A stretch of DNA of 64,000 nt, from the NCBI GenBank assembly GCA_039908525.1, contig JAMOAY010000002.1, positions 1 through 64,000 of the forward strand, read 5' to 3'. This DNA comes from Magnetaquicoccus sp039908525 (GTDB taxonomy: Bacteria > Pseudomonadota > Magnetococcia > Magnetococcales > Magnetaquicoccaceae). The position numbers and the translations under genes were made by a program. Below the pieces are notes generated by a model. That model was not told the origin of the DNA. It worked only from the letters and a program-made list of their open reading frames with translations, and ran no database searches. Of the stretch, positions 44,245-52,157 are shown piece after piece (positions within the stretch are counted from its first letter, which is position 1; every line of letters starts with the position of its first letter).

Positions 44245-47200
44245 ATGAAGAGGCGGGGGCTCACTCTGCTGGGGATGCTGCTGCTGGGGCTGCTCTGCCT
44301 GTCGGATGCGCGTGCCGCCGAGGGAGAGGTTCCGCGGCATATTGGCCGGGTTTTGCAGATAACCGGTCAGGCTGCCGGGCGACTGGGCCAGGCGCAACCG
44401 GTGCCTCTGGTAATCAACGGGGAGCTTTTTGCCGACGAAGAGCTCACGACCCAGGCCAACGCCTCTCTGACCGTTCAATTTCGTGACGGCTCCACCGTGA
44501 CCGTGGGCCCGGAGGCCAAACTCATCCTCAATCAATTTGTTTTCAATCCCTTGGCCAGTCAGGTCCAGAACAGCGTGCAGGTGGAGAAAGGGGCATTTCG
44601 CTATACATCCGGTTTTGCAGTAAAAAATTCCCAGGTCTCCCTGAAGACGCCGAATATTGCCATCGGTGTGCGCGGCACGGTGGCAGAAGGGTTTGTGGAT
44701 CCGGCCCTGCCCACCTTTTTTTCCATTCCCAAGGGCAGCGGCAAGCTCAGCAATGCGGCGGGTGAACAGCCGGTGGCGGAGGGGGATGCCCTGGCGGTAC
44801 TGGTGGGCCAGCCCCCCTCCAATCCGAAGGAGATGCCGGCCGCGGTAGCCGCCCAGGCGATCCTGTTTTTGCAGGAAGAGGTGGGCAAGGGACCGGTGCA
44901 GGGCCAACCGCTGACGGAAGCACAACAGCGGGCGGATGCCCTGGCCAATCAGGCGAGCATTGCCGAACAGTCGAACGTGACCCGCCCAGGCGGTGAGCGG
45001 GTAGAGGGGGCGTTCGACGCCACATTGCGCGGGATGATCCATTGGCTCTTCGATTGGCTGGACAGACTCATGACCCTGCTTGACCGGTTGGGAGAGTGGC
45101 TTTCTGCCGGTCTGCAGCAGGGCCTGGCAGAACTGGCGCCGGTGCGCTCGGCCCTGGCAATTTCTGCAGACAGGTTGTCTGGTGGCGGATTGTCGTTGTT
45201 GACGCAGGCGGCGAAGGTGGGTCTCCTGACGGGTGGTCCGGTCGCGGCGGGCGCGGCCCAGAAGGCGCAGCAGCAGGCATTTCTCAAGGAAGCTGAACGG
45301 CAAATTCCCGATGCAACGGCCCAACTGGCACAGCATCGTCAGCAGCAGCAGGCGCGCAACCAGGAAAATGTCAAGGGAAGCACCCAGACGGTGATTGGTG
45401 GGGCAGCCCAGGTAGCCAAGGACAGCCTGGAGATGGCCGGCATCGTGCAGTCGGCGGTCCATGCCTTGCCGGGTCATGCCCAGGAGATGGCCGGTCTTAT
45501 TGTCAGCAGCGCAATGTCTGCCAAAGGCAAGACAGACAATGCGGATGCGGCGGCGCATATTGTTTCCGCCATCTGCCGGGCCGACCCGAAAATGGCCCAG
45601 GTGGCGGCCTCCAGCGCGGTGGGCAGCATTCCGCAGGCCGACCGACAGCAGGCGGCTGCCGGTATTGCCAGTGTTGCGGCATCGATTGCGCTGCAGGAGT
45701 CGGCACAGATTGCGGCGGCGGTCTCTGTGGTGGCCGGCCAAGAGGCAGCGGCCGGCATTGCGGCGGCGGTCTCCCTGGTGGCCAAAACGGAAGGGGCGGC
45801 CATTGCGGCGGCGGTCGCCAAGACGGTGGGTGCGGATCATGCGGCGACGGTGGCGGCGGCGGTTGTGCGCATCGTGGGGGCCAAGGATGCGGCCCAGGTG
45901 GCCGGGGCAGTGGCTCAGGTGGCCGGAGCCCAATCGTCAGTCGGGATTGCCGCAGCGGTTGCACAAATAGCCGGCGGTGCTGTTGCGTCAGAGATTGCCA
46001 AAGCGGTCATTCAAGCGGCGGGTAACTGGTCGGCTTCTGGTGCGGCGGAGATGGCGGTTGCCCTCTCGACCGTAACCGGTGCCAAGGATGCGAGTGCGCT
46101 TGTCTCTGTGGTGGCCCAAGCCGCCGGCATCAGCGTCCGTGAGACCCAGGGGGCGGTGGCGAGTGCCAGGGAGTCCAAGGCTGTCCTTGAAGCGATCACG
46201 ACGGCCAAAGCCGCCGAGGCCAAGGCGGAGCAGTCTGAAAAGCAGGCACAATCCGCAGCGCAGCAGGTGATTTCCACCGAGAAGGCCGCCAAGGACGTGG
46301 AGAAACGGGTCGAGGAGGCCGGCAAGCCGGTACCGGATGCACAGCCGGAGTCAGGGAAACCGCCCGTTCCGGCCTCTCCGGCCGGATCTTCCGGCGCAAC
46401 CCCGGCGACGCCTGGGGACCGTTCCGATACGTCGGGATCGGTCTCATCCAGTCCGGAGTCCGGCAGGACGGCGACCGAAAGCAAACCCCCACAATCCAGT
46501 TCTGCGGCGGTGGAACAGCAGTTTTCCAAGGCCGTTTCCAGTGGCCAGTCGGTGATGGAGGTGTTGAACAATGCCATAAAATCCGGCAACATGACACCAG
46601 AACAGGCGGTAGCGTCCGCCGTGCGTGCCGGTCTGGATCCGACGGCGGTGACCCGGGCAGCGGTGGTTCTGGGAGGCAATGCCGACGCGATTGTGACGGC
46701 GGCGATTGATGCCGGTGGTGCGGCCAGTGCGGTGACCTCCGCCGCCATTCAGGCGGGCGGTGATGCCGGTCAGGTTCTGTCTGCCGCACTGAATATGGGA
46801 GGCAGTGCCAGTGAGGTGGCCATGGCAGCCATCAAGGGGGGGGGCAGCAGTGAGGCGGTGATCGCGGCGGCGGTGCAAAGCGGTCTGGCGGTGCAGCAGG
46901 TCATGTCCGTGGCGGTCCAGTCGGGTGGTCGTGTTGAGGAGTTGGCGCAATTCATGGTGCGGGCGGGGGGGGATGTCAAGGAGGTGGTGGCCTCGGCCAT
47001 GTCGGCGGGGGGGAATGGCGGTGCGGTGACGGGCGCCGTGGTTGCCGGGGGCGGTGATGCGCGGCAGGCGGTTTCTGCGGCCATTCAGGCGGGAAGTGAT
47101 GCCAGCCAGGTGACCAGTGCCGCCATCAAGGCGGGGGGCAACGCCGGAGAGGTGACCGTGGGGGCCATTGCCGCAGGCGGTGCGGTCGGTGAAGTGGTTG

Positions 47201-47400
47201 CCTCGGCCATCTCCGCCGGAGGCAGTGCCTTGGATGTGGTGACGGCGGCCAGTGCACAAGCCCCTGATCAGGTCAAAAAGGCCGTGGAGTCCGCCATTTC
47301 ATCTGGCACCGATCCCGCCGCCGCACGTGCGGCTGGCACCGCCGGCCAATCCATCGGAGAACAGCCTGTGCAGGCCGCAAAATCCCCCAGCCCTTCCTGA
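44245..47400 (+). CDS. Secreted FecR-domain protein with two alanine-rich repeat arrays
   Basis: About 1051 residues from the ATG at 44245 (GGAGG upstream). A signal peptide (cleavage near 25, ARAAEG) is followed by a FecR domain (about 28-160: HIGRVLQITGQAAGRLGQ and FRDGSTVTVGPEAKLILNQF, then IAIGVRGTVAEGFV). Residues about 480-610 contain 16-residue Ala/Val repeats (AGIAAAVSLVAKTEGA). Residues 812-1008 contain fourteen tandem 14-residue repeats of the type AGQVLSAALNMGG-S. Between them lies a Glu/Lys/Ser/Pro-rich linker. Such FecR proteins may bind or sense polysaccharide or form fibres, but the function is unknown. The repeat DNA is very GC-rich. Confidence 0.85.
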   Translation: MKRRGLTLLGMLLLGLLCLSDARAAEGEVPRHIGRVLQITGQAAGRLGQAQPVPLVINGELFADEELTTQANASLTVQFRDGSTVTVGPEAKLILNQFVFNPLASQVQNSVQVEKGAFRYTSGFAVKNSQVSLKTPNIAIGVRGTVAEGFVDPALPTFFSIPKGSGKLSNAAGEQPVAEGDALAVLVGQPPSNPKEMPAAVAAQAILFLQEEVGKGPVQGQPLTEAQQRADALANQASIAEQSNVTRPGGERVEGAFDATLRGMIHWLFDWLDRLMTLLDRLGEWLSAGLQQGLAELAPVRSALAISADRLSGGGLSLLTQAAKVGLLTGGPVAAGAAQKAQQQAFLKEAERQIPDATAQLAQHRQQQQARNQENVKGSTQTVIGGAAQVAKDSLEMAGIVQSAVHALPGHAQEMAGLIVSSAMSAKGKTDNADAAAHIVSAICRADPKMAQVAASSAVGSIPQADRQQAAAGIASVAASIALQESAQIAAAVSVVAGQEAAAGIAAAVSLVAKTEGAAIAAAVAKTVGADHAATVAAAVVRIVGAKDAAQVAGAVAQVAGAQSSVGIAAAVAQIAGGAVASEIAKAVIQAAGNWSASGAAEMAVALSTVTGAKDASALVSVVAQAAGISVRETQGAVASARESKAVLEAITTAKAAEAKAEQSEKQAQSAAQQVISTEKAAKDVEKRVEEAGKPVPDAQPESGKPPVPASPAGSSGATPATPGDRSDTSGSVSSSPESGRTATESKPPQSSSAAVEQQFSKAVSSGQSVMEVLNNAIKSGNMTPEQAVASAVRAGLDPTAVTRAAVVLGGNADAIVTAAIDAGGAASAVTSAAIQAGGDAGQVLSAALNMGGSASEVAMAAIKGGGSSEAVIAAAVQSGLAVQQVMSVAVQSGGRVEELAQFMVRAGGDVKEVVASAMSAGGNGGAVTGAVVAGGGDARQAVSAAIQAGSDASQVTSAAIKAGGNAGEVTVGAIAAGGAVGEVVASAISAGGSALDVVTAASAQAPDQVKKAVESAISSGTDPAAARAAGTAGQSIGEQPVQAAKSPSPS

Positions 47401-47428
47401 CATTTCCATCCTGTCACGGGACATAAAA

Positions 47429-48646
47429 TTAACGCAATGTTTTCACATAATTAATAACTTTCCAGATCTCGTCCCTGCCCAGAATATTCCTGAACTGAGG
47501 CATGCTGCCACTGTAGGCATGGCCTCCCTCGGCAATGATCCAGAACAGGTAGAGATCCCGTTCCAGCAGTCCATTGCCCGCCCAGCCCAACGGTTCCAGG
47601 GGGGACGGCAGTGTCAAGGCGTCTGGCCCGTCACCGCGACCATCGTCACCGTGGCAACGCAAACAGTTGTTTACATAGACCATCCTTCCTGCGATCATGT
47701 TCTCCTGATTGGGTATCTCCGCGTTGACCCGCAGAGTGCTTGAATTGCAATTTGCCTTGAGATAGTCTCGACAGTAATATTCTTTCATGTTGTTCTTGTA
47801 AAAAAATTCAATTTTTCTATTTTTCGCTTTCTCCGTTTTTCTCGGTTCTGAGTTATTCGGGATCCCATCCGACACTTCCTGTGTTGCATGCCACAGCAAT
47901 GAATCGCTGAAGTTAAAATAAATATATACCAAGAAAACCAACACAACGGCCATCAGAAGGGTCGGAAACGATCGATCTTTTGTGTGTTGGGCCGCGTAGG
48001 TGCTGGGTGTGTTGCCTGTGTCGGGATCCGCAAGTGCAACATCCTGGGACAGATCAGGAACGGTTTTTTTGGATCTGGACGGCCTGTTTTCTGTCCTTGG
48101 CAAGGCTTCCTTGTGGGACAGGGGTGGATCGGACGGGGTTGCATAGGCGACAGGCGGTCTGTCCGGCATTCCCGGAAGAGGCGTGTTGTTCCCCTCTGGT
48201 TTGGGCTCGGTGTGCCGCTCAACCATCCGGAAATCTCTCCTCGAGAACAGTTCATACACCTTGAGGAGGGGGTTATGTATAATGACTCCTTCCTGCAACA
48301 TGACCAGGAAAAAATCGGTCAGACATACCATGTTTGCAGACACATCCTCATTCTTGATCCCTTTTTTCAACTGCCACTGAAAATAACCAAAAACATCATC
48401 TTTTGTGATCGATTGAATCTGCTTACCCATTTTATATTCAAAAATAAGAAACTGCAAAATTGCTTTCAATTTATTTTCGAAATGTTGATTGGTCATATAT
48501 TGATCAGCGGTATTCTTGTACAACTTGCAGAGCCATCGCAGCTCGTTTTGCTGTGGAGATGTCATGGAGAGGAATTCTGCATAATTGTCTGTGCCGGAAA
48601 AATATTTATCAATCAGCCGGCGTGAATAGTGCGGATTGCTGCTCAT
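47429..48646 (-). CDS. Cytochrome c with recombinase core-binding-like N-terminus and transmembrane helix
   Basis: 405 residues. Residues 52-128 (LKAILQFLIFEYKMG, SITKDDVFGYFQWQLKKGI, DVSANMVCLTDFFLVM, EGVIIHNPL) resemble the SAM-like core-binding domain of tyrosine recombinases, but no catalytic domain follows. A Pro-rich linker (140-226) leads to a transmembrane helix (228-250). The periplasmic part carries FFYKNNMKEYYC (281-292), C292 and C300 in C-x7-C, the haem site CLRCH (328-332) and Met382 as probable axial ligand. This half is paralogous to the cytochrome at 36423. The N-terminal half looks more AT-rich than the neighbours. The predicted topology puts the core-binding-like domain in the cytoplasm. 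A regulator linking redox state to DNA is possible but unproven. Confidence 0.85.
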   Translation of the reverse strand: MSSNPHYSRRLIDKYFSGTDNYAEFLSMTSPQQNELRWLCKLYKNTADQYMTNQHFENKLKAILQFLIFEYKMGKQIQSITKDDVFGYFQWQLKKGIKNEDVSANMVCLTDFFLVMLQEGVIIHNPLLKVYELFSRRDFRMVERHTEPKPEGNNTPLPGMPDRPPVAYATPSDPPLSHKEALPRTENRPSRSKKTVPDLSQDVALADPDTGNTPSTYAAQHTKDRSFPTLLMAVVLVFLVYIYFNFSDSLLWHATQEVSDGIPNNSEPRKTEKAKNRKIEFFYKNNMKEYYCRDYLKANCNSSTLRVNAEIPNQENMIAGRMVYVNNCLRCHGDDGRGDGPDALTLPSPLEPLGWAGNGLLERDLYLFWIIAEGGHAYSGSMPQFRNILGRDEIWKVINYVKTLR

Positions 48647-48703
48647 TCAAGATGCCCCTGAAAAAAGGGTGGTACTTTATGCCAACCTGGACGAAATCTT
48701 AAA

Positions 48704-48761
48704 GTTCTACACCTCATCAACCTGTCAGGTCAAGAGGAGACACCACCCAATAGTGACCTGA
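48704..48761 (-). promoter_or_regulatory. Putative promoter with inverted repeat upstream of the cytochrome gene
   Basis: On the minus strand TTGACC (48728-48733) and TAGAAC (48704-48709) are 18 bp apart, a fair sigma-70-like pair ending 58 bp before the ATG at 48646. The -35 box sits at the edge of an inverted repeat, TCAGGTCA at 48725-48732 and TGACCTGA at 48754-48761 (21-bp spacer), which could be an operator. Both are visual calls. Confidence 0.35.
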
Positions 48762-48770
48762 GCAGACCCA

Positions 48771-49865
48771 TTATTCCATGAGCGCCGCAGATTTGACCTG
48801 TACCCATACCGGTTTGTTGGTCGCAAGCCCCAGGGCAGCGGCGGAGCGTCTGGTCACCCGTGCAATCATGGGAGATTCTCCCACTTGTACACGGACCAGG
48901 AGCAGACCCGGATGGGTATCGCCGACTAGGTCCGTTACGTGCCCATAAAGCAGGTTGAGGATACTGCTGCCCTCCTGTTTATACAGGGACAAGCTGATAT
49001 CACGCGCCAGAATACGCACACGTGCGTGATGGCCAACAGGGCGCCCCTCATCGCGCACCCACAAGTTTCCACCAGGAAAACGCACGCGCGCCAAATGCCA
49101 GTTCTGGTCCCGTTCGGCGACCACCCCCTCCAACAGCACGCCCACGTCATCGCCCAACTGTATGGACAGATCCAGCCGGGCCAGAGTTTCCGTCAACGGC
49201 CCCTGAGCAACAACGCGACCGCTATCCAGAACAACAATATGGTCGGCAAGTCGCGCCACCTCGTCAGGGGCATGGCTGACGTAGAGCATGGGAATGTCCA
49301 GTTCGTCGTGCAGTCGCTCCAGATAGGGAAGGATTTCCCTCTTGCGGGTCAGATCCAGCGCAGCAAGCGGTTCATCCAGGAGCAGAACGGTCGGACTGAC
49401 CATCAGTGCCCTGGCCATGGCAACACGCTGGCGTTCGCCACCGGACAGATTGCCCGGTTTGCGCATCAACAGATGTTCAATACCCAACAGTTCAACGGTG
49501 TATTCCAGGGAGACGCGCCGCTCCATTTTCGGAACCCGTTCCATGCCGTAGACCAGGTTTTGACGTACATCCAGGTGAGAAAAAAGGGTTGCCTCCTGGA
49601 AAACATAGCCGATGGGTCGCCGGTGAGGAGGCAGGAACACTCCCTGGGTGTCATCCTGCCAGATGGAGCCATTCACCTGCAAAAATCCCCCAGGCGGACG
49701 TTCCAATCCAGCCATGGCGCGCAACACGGTGGTCTTGCCGGAACCAGAGGGACCAAACAGGGCAATGACGCCGCGTCCAGGCAGGTCGAGCTCAACATCC
49801 AGGGAAAAACCGGGATAGCCGAGTCGGATGCGCGCGCAAATGGCCTGGGGTGCGGACAGGCTCAT
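48771..49865 (-). CDS. modC: Molybdate ABC transporter ATP-binding protein ModC
   Basis: 364 residues. Walker A GPSGSGKT (38-45), signature LSGGERQ (140-146) and Walker B LLLDEPLAALD are intact; the C-terminal region (about 300-360: ILNLLYGHVTDLV and SPMIARVTRRSAAALGL) is the TOBE/Mop domain that binds molybdate. It energises uptake with ModB. The start overlaps the end of modB. Length is typical for ModC. Confidence 0.95.
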   Translation of the reverse strand: MSLSAPQAICARIRLGYPGFSLDVELDLPGRGVIALFGPSGSGKTTVLRAMAGLERPPGGFLQVNGSIWQDDTQGVFLPPHRRPIGYVFQEATLFSHLDVRQNLVYGMERVPKMERRVSLEYTVELLGIEHLLMRKPGNLSGGERQRVAMARALMVSPTVLLLDEPLAALDLTRKREILPYLERLHDELDIPMLYVSHAPDEVARLADHIVVLDSGRVVAQGPLTETLARLDLSIQLGDDVGVLLEGVVAERDQNWHLARVRFPGGNLWVRDEGRPVGHHARVRILARDISLSLYKQEGSSILNLLYGHVTDLVGDTHPGLLLVRVQVGESPMIARVTRRSAAALGLATNKPVWVQVKSAALME

Positions 49866-50536
49866 GGCCGGCGCCCGGTGGGGTTAAGGGTGTAAAGGAG
49901 CAGCAGAACCAAAAATGAAAACAGTACCATGCCTGCTGCCAGACCATGGGCTTGACCATATTCCAATGCCTCTACATGGTCATAAATCTGGACGGAGACT
50001 ACCCGGGTTTTGTCCGGAATATTGCCACCGATCATCAAGACCACACCGAATTCCCCGACGGTATGAGCGAATCCCAATACAATGGCGGTGAGATATCCGG
50101 GTTTGGCCAGTGGCAGCACCACGGTCAAGAAGGTATCCAGGGGAGATGCGCGCAGGGTTGCCGCTGCCTCCAGGGGCCGTTCACCAATGGCCTCGAAGGC
50201 ATTCTGGATGGGTTGCACCACGAATGGAAGGGAATAGAACGTGGAGGCCACGACCAAACCCCAGAAGGTGAAAGGCAACAAGCCCAGTCCCATGGCTTGG
50301 GTGAGGCGCCCAATCGGTCCATCCGGCCCCATGGCAATCAGCATATAAAAACCCAGTACCGTGGGTGGCAACACGATAGGCAACGCCACCACCGCCACCA
50401 CGACTCCCTTCCATGGCGAACGGGTACGCGCCAACCACCAGGCAATGGGAGTGCCGATCACCAGCAGAATCAAGGTGGTCAGGGTGGCCAGTTGGAAAGT
50501 CAACCAGGCAGCGGCAAAATCGGACGGTTCCAGCAC
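49862..50536 (-). CDS. modB: Molybdate ABC transporter permease ModB
   Basis: 224 residues with five to six hydrophobic segments. The EAA loop is FEAIGERPLEAAATLRASPLDTFLTVVLPLAKPG and precedes YLTAIVLGFAHTVGEFGVVLMIGGNIP, the signature of the ModB/CysU permeases. It forms the membrane channel for molybdate together with ModC, with which it overlaps by 4 bp, and receives the ion from ModA (10 bp upstream). Confidence 0.95.
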   Translation of the reverse strand: MLEPSDFAAAWLTFQLATLTTLILLVIGTPIAWWLARTRSPWKGVVVAVVALPIVLPPTVLGFYMLIAMGPDGPIGRLTQAMGLGLLPFTFWGLVVASTFYSLPFVVQPIQNAFEAIGERPLEAAATLRASPLDTFLTVVLPLAKPGYLTAIVLGFAHTVGEFGVVLMIGGNIPDKTRVVSVQIYDHVEALEYGQAHGLAAGMVLFSFLVLLLLYTLNPTGRRP

Positions 50537-50546
50537 GGTTCCATGC

Positions 50547-51305
50547 CTATTTCAGATCGTATCCAAACGACCGAATCACAGAGCGGGCCTTGTCTGACTC
50601 AAGAAACACCATGAGTGCCCGAGCCGCAGGATTCCCCTTGCCCTTGGTCAGGAGTGCGACATCCTGACGAATCGGCGCATACCAATCGGTCGGCACAACC
50701 CAACCGGATCCGCTTTTGAACCTGCCATCTTCATACACCTGAGACAGGGCCACGAAGCCCAGTTCGGCATTGCCGGTGCTGACAAACTGATAGGTCTGCG
50801 CGATATTCTCTCCCTGCACACATTTGGCCTGGAGATCGGCCTGCAATCCCATCCTGGTCAATGTTTCCCAAGCGGCGACACCGTAGGGGGCAACTTTGGG
50901 ATTGGCCAGGGCAATATGCTGGAAAGTACCTCTCTTCAACACCCCACCCTTGTCATCCACAAAGTCAGGCATGGAAGACCAGAGCACCAGCTTGCCCATG
51001 GCGTAAGTCGAGCGGCTACCGGGCACGACCAGACCATCCTGTTCCATTCTGATTGGGGTCTCCTGGTCGGCCGCCAGCAAGATCTCAAAAGGGGCTCCAT
51101 TTTTGATTTGGGCGTAAAACTTGCCCGTGGCGCCAAAGGCAAGCATCGCCCGGTGACCGGTCTCTTTTTCGAAGTTGGCGGCCACAATCTTCATCGGGGC
51201 GGTAAAATTGGCGGCAACAGCAACCTGGACCTCATCTGCCGTGGCAAAAGAGAGGATGACAAAGAGGGACAGACCGAAAAACAGGGTGGCAGGGGCCGTT
51301 TTCAT
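50547..51305 (-). CDS. modA: Molybdate-binding periplasmic protein ModA
   Basis: 252 residues from the ATG at 51305 with AGGAG upstream; the frame upstream to 51542 overlaps the neighbouring gene and is not real. A signal peptide (ATLFFGLSLFVILSFATA; cleavage near 23) is followed by the type II periplasmic binding fold: VQVAVAANFTAPMKIVAANFEKETGHRAMLAFGATGKFYAQIKNGAPFEILLAAD at the N-terminus and HIALANPKVAPYGVAAWETL in the middle. It captures molybdate or tungstate and hands it to ModB/ModC. Gene order modA-modB-modC is conserved. Confidence 0.95.
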   Translation of the reverse strand: MKTAPATLFFGLSLFVILSFATADEVQVAVAANFTAPMKIVAANFEKETGHRAMLAFGATGKFYAQIKNGAPFEILLAADQETPIRMEQDGLVVPGSRSTYAMGKLVLWSSMPDFVDDKGGVLKRGTFQHIALANPKVAPYGVAAWETLTRMGLQADLQAKCVQGENIAQTYQFVSTGNAELGFVALSQVYEDGRFKSGSGWVVPTDWYAPIRQDVALLTKGKGNPAARALMVFLESDKARSVIRSFGYDLK

Positions 51306-51337
51306 GGTGCGCACTCCTGTGGATAGGGTCGATCCGG

Positions 51338-51745
51338 TCAATGCCGATGTCGCCAACCGCCATGGTGGCCCCCGTGGTGGCCATGCCTTCCGTACACGTA
51401 AAAGCTGGCAACCGGGTAGGAAACATACGGGTACGGATAGGGAGTCATCACCACATGAGGAGAGGAGACGACCACAGTCTGCACGGGCGGTGCAACGACC
51501 ACCGGTCTCCCTACGGTTGAGAACCGCTCGGTGAGATGCCATTGGCCGTTTTCATCTCGACAGCTCAAACCGGACAGCGCCTCCCGCTTGCCGTCAATGG
51601 ATGCCTGGATGGTGACATCCCGGCAAATCCGGCCATGCATTTCGCGGGATGTCCCTGCGCTCGCCCCGGCGCCGGCATCCGAGTGAACGACACCTGGCAG
51701 AACAGCTACACCGGCCAGGATTATCGCAACCAGTCGATGGTTCAC
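51338..51745 (-). CDS. Periplasmic RT0821/17-kDa-antigen-like protein with His-rich tail
   Basis: About 135 residues from the GTG at 51745, chosen because GGGAG precedes it by 7 bases; the frame is open to 52021 but without a ribosome binding site. A signal peptide (LVAIILAGVAVLPGVVHS) is followed by CRDVTIQASIDGKREALSGLSCRDENGQWHL, the C-terminal motif of the RT0821/17-kDa surface antigen group (paired Cys, Asp-Gly-Trp). The last 30 residues are Tyr/Pro then HGHHGGHHGGWRHRH, a possible metal-binding or flexible tail. It precedes modA by 32 bp on the same strand and may be transcribed with the molybdate transporter. Confidence 0.7.
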   Translation of the reverse strand: MNHRLVAIILAGVAVLPGVVHSDAGAGASAGTSREMHGRICRDVTIQASIDGKREALSGLSCRDENGQWHLTERFSTVGRPVVVAPPVQTVVVSSPHVVMTPYPYPYVSYPVASFYVYGRHGHHGGHHGGWRHRH

Positions 51746-52157
51746 GTTATCTCTCCCAGTTGGCTGCAGAGTCAAACGAAAACACGACCGATACCAAAAA
51801 ATCTTTTTACGCATCAAAGCATTCACGGTTTGAGTCCCCCTTCCAGAACATGGCGCAACAATGGTGCGCCATCCAACTGCGGCGGAAGTATAGCAGCAAA
51901 AAGGGGCCATCATGAAAACAAATTTGTAAAGAATTGTCTGTTTGGCTCGAACCTTCGGGCTTGAAGGGGCACGGTTGCCAACTTGTCCGTTACGCGGCAA
52001 AGAAGGACGGACCGGGCACATTGTGCGCTAAATTACGATAAAAAAACAGCCAATTGCACCCATCACATCATCCTGACACTTGACTTTGTACGGGCACAGT
52101 TGTAGGGTTGCTGCGGTCATTGCCACCCGCACACGTGTTCTGGAAGGAGACTGCATC
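51746..52157. other. Divergent control region between the mod-side gene and acs
   Basis: A 412-bp gene-free region between divergent genes. Besides the inverted repeat at 51850-51872 I see no gene or tRNA; short open frames here are unsupported. A TTGACT at 52081-52086 with a weak -10 could serve acs, but the match is poor. Confidence 0.5.
51850..51872. promoter_or_regulatory. 23-bp inverted repeat, possible operator
   Basis: A perfect 8-bp inverted repeat: ATGGCGCA at 51850-51857 and TGCGCCAT at 51865-51872, separated by 7 bases. It lies about midway between the two start codons. The right half resembles TGGTGC half-sites of NtrC-type activators, but the spacing does not fit the consensus well. 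It could be a terminator-like hairpin, although no T-run follows. Confidence 0.45.

Noticed and set aside
47401..47428. Terminator between the FecR gene and the convergent cytochrome gene
   Set aside because: Only a 4-bp stem (TGTC/GACA) is present, too weak to call.
51966..51980. A GGCAC/TTGC pair before acs as a sigma-54 promoter
   Set aside because: The two elements are far too close together for the -24/-12 spacing.
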